8,026 nucleotides of DNA, taken from NCBI GenBank assembly GCA_963966275.1, contig CAWZYQ010000167.1:1-8026 (forward strand). Reading direction: 5' to 3'. The notes beneath the pieces are model-generated. The model made no database searches. It saw only the letters and a list, made by a program, of their open reading frames with translations, and was not told where the DNA came from. This document shows, one piece after another, positions 6,090 to 8,026 of the stretch. The stretch comes from UBA10427 sp003500135. GTDB lineage: Bacteria > Bacteroidota > Bacteroidia > Cytophagales > Cyclobacteriaceae. Every line of letters begins with the position of its first letter. Position 1 is the stretch's first letter. Both the position numbers and the translations under genes were made by a program.

Positions 6090-7106
6090 TTATTTTTCGT
6101 GAACAAAATTCGTGACCCCAATTGTTTCGAGCCATATCCATACAATAAAAACTATATAAAGCCCCAGCAATATCCAGCCTTCCCAAGAGAATAAAGTCAG
6201 GCGAGTTCGTAAAAATGTAAATAATACTATGGTAGCTACCGTTAGGAAAAACATCATGGGAATAGCTACTGAAAAATCGACGTTAGCAGTTCCGGCAATC
6301 ATAATTCCGGCCGGAATGGCCACCAGAAGATCAAAAACATTGCTGCCTAAAACATTACCAATACTTACCATTCCGTTCTTTCTTGTGGCAACTTTAATGC
6401 TTACCACCGCATCGGGCACACTGGTGGCGGCGGCAACCACAGTGACACCCCAAATAAAGCTGGGGGTATTGAAATATTCGCCAAAGAAAATAGCGCTGCG
6501 CACAAGGCCCTCTACACTACCTAAAATAAGCAACAGGCTCAACAACAACTTCAGCCACTCTTTGCCCGGTTTAATATCCGGTTTTTCGCGTTTCTCATTT
6601 TCGCGATATTCGCTGGTATCCTGTTGTTGCAAAAAAAGATATAAAACATAAAGCCCAAGAGGTATTAGGGCTATATTTCTGGTCATATTCCCTTTCAGTT
6701 CACCACCATCTACGGGATGGTAAATTACCGCAAGGGAAAAAGCCAATAGTAATACCGCGACCGAAGTAATATAAAACTGAGCGTCTTTATATACCAGCGC
6801 CCTATCGGTTTTTAGCTTTCCGGCAAGTATCACGCTTATTCCCGGAATAACCAAAATATTAAAAATAGCAGAACCCACAATTGCGGAAACCCCAAGATCA
6901 AATTCACCATGTATCAATGTTGAAAGCACCGTGGTAGATAGCTCGGGGAAACTTGATCCTACAGCGGTTATAATGCTCCCCTGCACCAAGGGAGGCAATT
7001 GATAATATTTGGCAAGGGCTTCGGATGAAGATTCCAGTAAGTCGCCTCCTTTCCAAACGATCAAAGATGCCGCAAGGGTTATGAAAATATAAAGTATCAG
7101 CTCCAT
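6090..7106 (-). CDS. Sodium/calcium antiporter, CaCA superfamily (YrbG-like)
   Basis: A 338-residue inner-membrane protein with about ten helices in two homologous halves; such proteins usually extrude Ca2+ in exchange for Na+ or H+. Alpha-1: ITAVGSSFPELST (46-58) with E55, and SAIVGSAIFNILV (74-86) with N83. Alpha-2: AAATSVPDAVVS (225-236), where D232 stands in the usual Glu place, and GNVLGSNVFDLLV (250-262) with D259. All four central ion-ligand positions are thus Glu/Asn and Asp/Asp, close to the canonical set. A hydrophilic loop (about 161-184, rich in Glu and Lys) links the halves. The ATG at 7104-7106 lies 3 bases after the TAG of the broken amino acid permease gene, so both are probably one transcript and its translation may have been coupled to the permease. 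It ends (TAA, 6090-6092) 3 bases from the end of the opposite-strand CaCA gene. Confidence 0.9.
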   Translation of the reverse strand: MELILYIFITLAASLIVWKGGDLLESSSEALAKYYQLPPLVQGSIITAVGSSFPELSTTVLSTLIHGEFDLGVSAIVGSAIFNILVIPGISVILAGKLKTDRALVYKDAQFYITSVAVLLLAFSLAVIYHPVDGGELKGNMTRNIALIPLGLYVLYLFLQQQDTSEYRENEKREKPDIKPGKEWLKLLLSLLLILGSVEGLVRSAIFFGEYFNTPSFIWGVTVVAAATSVPDAVVSIKVATRKNGMVSIGNVLGSNVFDLLVAIPAGIMIAGTANVDFSVAIPMMFFLTVATIVLFTFLRTRLTLFSWEGWILLGLYIVFIVWIWLETIGVTNFVHEK

Positions 7107-7109
7107 GTA

Positions 7110-7925
7110 CTATAAATTACCTAAGGCATAAACTATTTGAAAAATAAGCAACCCAAGGCTAAGAAAAAAACCAATTACCGGAACAGCTCTAGGGTAAACC
7201 CGAATACCTTTCGGATGTGCCTCTCTTTTTTTAAGCCTCCACAAAGCCAGGTTTATCATAATAAATACGGATATCAAAATATAATTTGTTGCCTTCGCAA
7301 GCGATTCAAGATTAAATAGCAGGGCGAGCGCTAAAATAACTACAATAGAAATTATAGTGGGCCCAATTGGGGCCTTGGTTTTTGGATTGACACGCCCGAA
7401 AAGATGAGGCGCCATTTCTTTCTCCGCCATTCCGTACAAAACCCTGGCAATCATTACTATTTATACCAATACCCCGTTAATTATGGCTACCAGGCTTATA
7501 GCGCTAATGATTTTGGGGTAATTCTCACCTTTTTCAGCCAAAATATCGGCAAGAGGAGCTTCACTTTTATCCAAAGCTTCGGGTGAAAGCCCTAAACTTG
7601 CAATGGTGGATACCAGTAGGTACAAAAATGCGGGAATGACGAGTGAAATAATGATAGCTCGCGGCTTATCCCTATTGGGCCGCTTGGCTTCTTCGGCAAT
7701 ATTAAAACCCGGAACAAGCTCAGGCCACCGTTCGGAAAATGCGGCCAGGATTGCTGCAAAAAGAAAGGCAAGTGGCGCCAGCATCCCGCCCTCTCCACCT
7801 ACTTTTCCAAGCAACTCATAAATGCCCAACCCCAGTATAGTACCAACACCATAAAATACAAGTTGAGGCAGTGAAAGACTCCTTTTAAGTGAAGTGTTGT
7901 TTTTTTGATTTTTCCGCTTATTCAT
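7110..7925 (-). pseudogene. Broken APC-superfamily amino acid permease (internal deletion plus in-frame stop)
   Basis: The frame encodes pieces of an amino acid/polyamine permease of the APC superfamily. From ATG 7925: SLSLPQLVFYGVGTILGLGIYELLGKV-type helix 1 (about residues 16-42), helix 2 ending AAILAAFSE (57-65), then a jump to NIAEEAKRPNRDKPRAI (75-91), which in intact relatives follows helix 6. About 160-170 residues (helices 3-6) are missing at roughly 7701-7735, with the frame kept; the remaining 271 codons compare with about 430-450 in intact homologues. Then AIINGVLV is cut by TAA (7461-7463), where relatives have Gln, and the same frame continues with IVMIARVLYGMAEKEMAPHLFG to a TAG at 7110. 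A single C-to-T change (CAA to TAA) would explain the stop. Other genes here end in TAA, so it is not a reassigned codon. ATG 7452-7454 could restart translation of the last 114 residues. Function is probably lost. Confidence 0.85.
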
Positions 7926-8026
7926 AACAAAACCATGTTGGGCATTATATAACATAGAAATGTACCTTAAATATGCAAAGCCCATCCTTTGACTTATTAA
8001 GCTATTCCATTCGATTAAAAACAATA
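7926..8026. other. Upstream region of the permease pseudogene, window edge
   Basis: About 100 AT-rich bases precede the permease ATG. The frame stays open to a TTG at 8024, but the first 33 residues that would be added do not look like the family's N-terminus, so ATG 7925 is preferred. On the minus strand TACATTTC is 7 of 8 to TAnnTTTG, but no TTG lies at the right distance upstream. I see no clear promoter or ribosome binding site. Confidence 0.35.

Noticed and set aside
6084..6092. Bidirectional terminator between the two antiporter genes
   Set aside because: There are only 3 bases between the stops and no stem with flanking T and A runs was found at the junction.
6229..6651. 140-codon plus-strand open frame
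   Set aside because: It is fully antisense to the YrbG-like antiporter; the low-complexity Ala/Thr/Leu-rich product is typical of a shadow of hydrophobic coding sequence.
5064..7106. Recent inverted duplication giving the two CaCA genes
   Set aside because: Similarity is limited to the family alpha-repeat motifs; the N-termini, linkers and key residues differ throughout.
7461..7463. Stop-codon reassignment or recoding of TAA in the permease
   Set aside because: Other genes in the window (AlkD-like, hydrolase, STAS-like, YrbG-like) end at TAA at sensible places, and the same gene also has a large deletion, so a nonsense mutation is simpler.
7461..8024. A complete 187-residue protein beginning at a TTG at 8024
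   Set aside because: The extra 33 residues do not resemble a permease N-terminus, and the downstream part is an APC permease remnant starting at ATG 7925 that continues in frame past the TAA.

Overview
This window most likely comes from a member of the Bacteroidota (a Cytophagales- or Flavobacteriia-like organism). That is an inference from moderate-to-low GC with AT-rich gaps, weak or missing Shine-Dalgarno sequences, and gene content: a membrane-anchored LytTR regulator, and an alpha/beta hydrolase-like protein resembling the Bacteroidota family I recall as DUF6051. Two gaps also hold near-matches to the Bacteroidota promoter pattern TTG-N(about 20)-TAnnTTTG. The window is densely coded and looks chromosomal. 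I see no rRNA, tRNA, CRISPR array, insertion sequence or phage gene. No gap between genes exceeds about 215 bases.

Left part, minus strand, read from 3070 down to 21: a four-helix membrane protein with a C-terminal LytTR DNA-binding domain, then a PutP-type sodium/proline symporter, then an AlkD-type DNA alkylation-repair protein. The symporter and repair gene overlap by 8 bases. The regulator is 76 bases upstream of the symporter on the same strand, so it may control it, but this is inferred from position only.

Middle, plus strand, from 3285: an alpha/beta hydrolase-like protein with a recognisable Ser-Asp-His triad, diverging from the LytTR gene across a 214-base gap. It is followed by a small STAS/SpoIIAA-like protein whose start lies directly behind a 9-base inverted repeat, and then by a calcium/cation antiporter (CaCA superfamily) whose first alpha repeat has lost its acidic ion-binding residue.

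Right part, minus strand, from 7925 down to 6090: an APC-superfamily amino acid permease gene that is evidently broken, followed 3 bases later by a second, canonical-looking CaCA antiporter. The permease gene carries a large internal in-frame deletion and an in-frame TAA. The two CaCA antiporter genes meet tail to tail with only 3 bases between their stop codons.

No clearly new multi-gene system is visible. The best leads are the tail-to-tail pair of unlike CaCA antiporters, one with an asymmetric ion-binding site; the twice-damaged permease gene whose remaining sequence is still in one frame; and the repeat structure at the start of the STAS-like gene.
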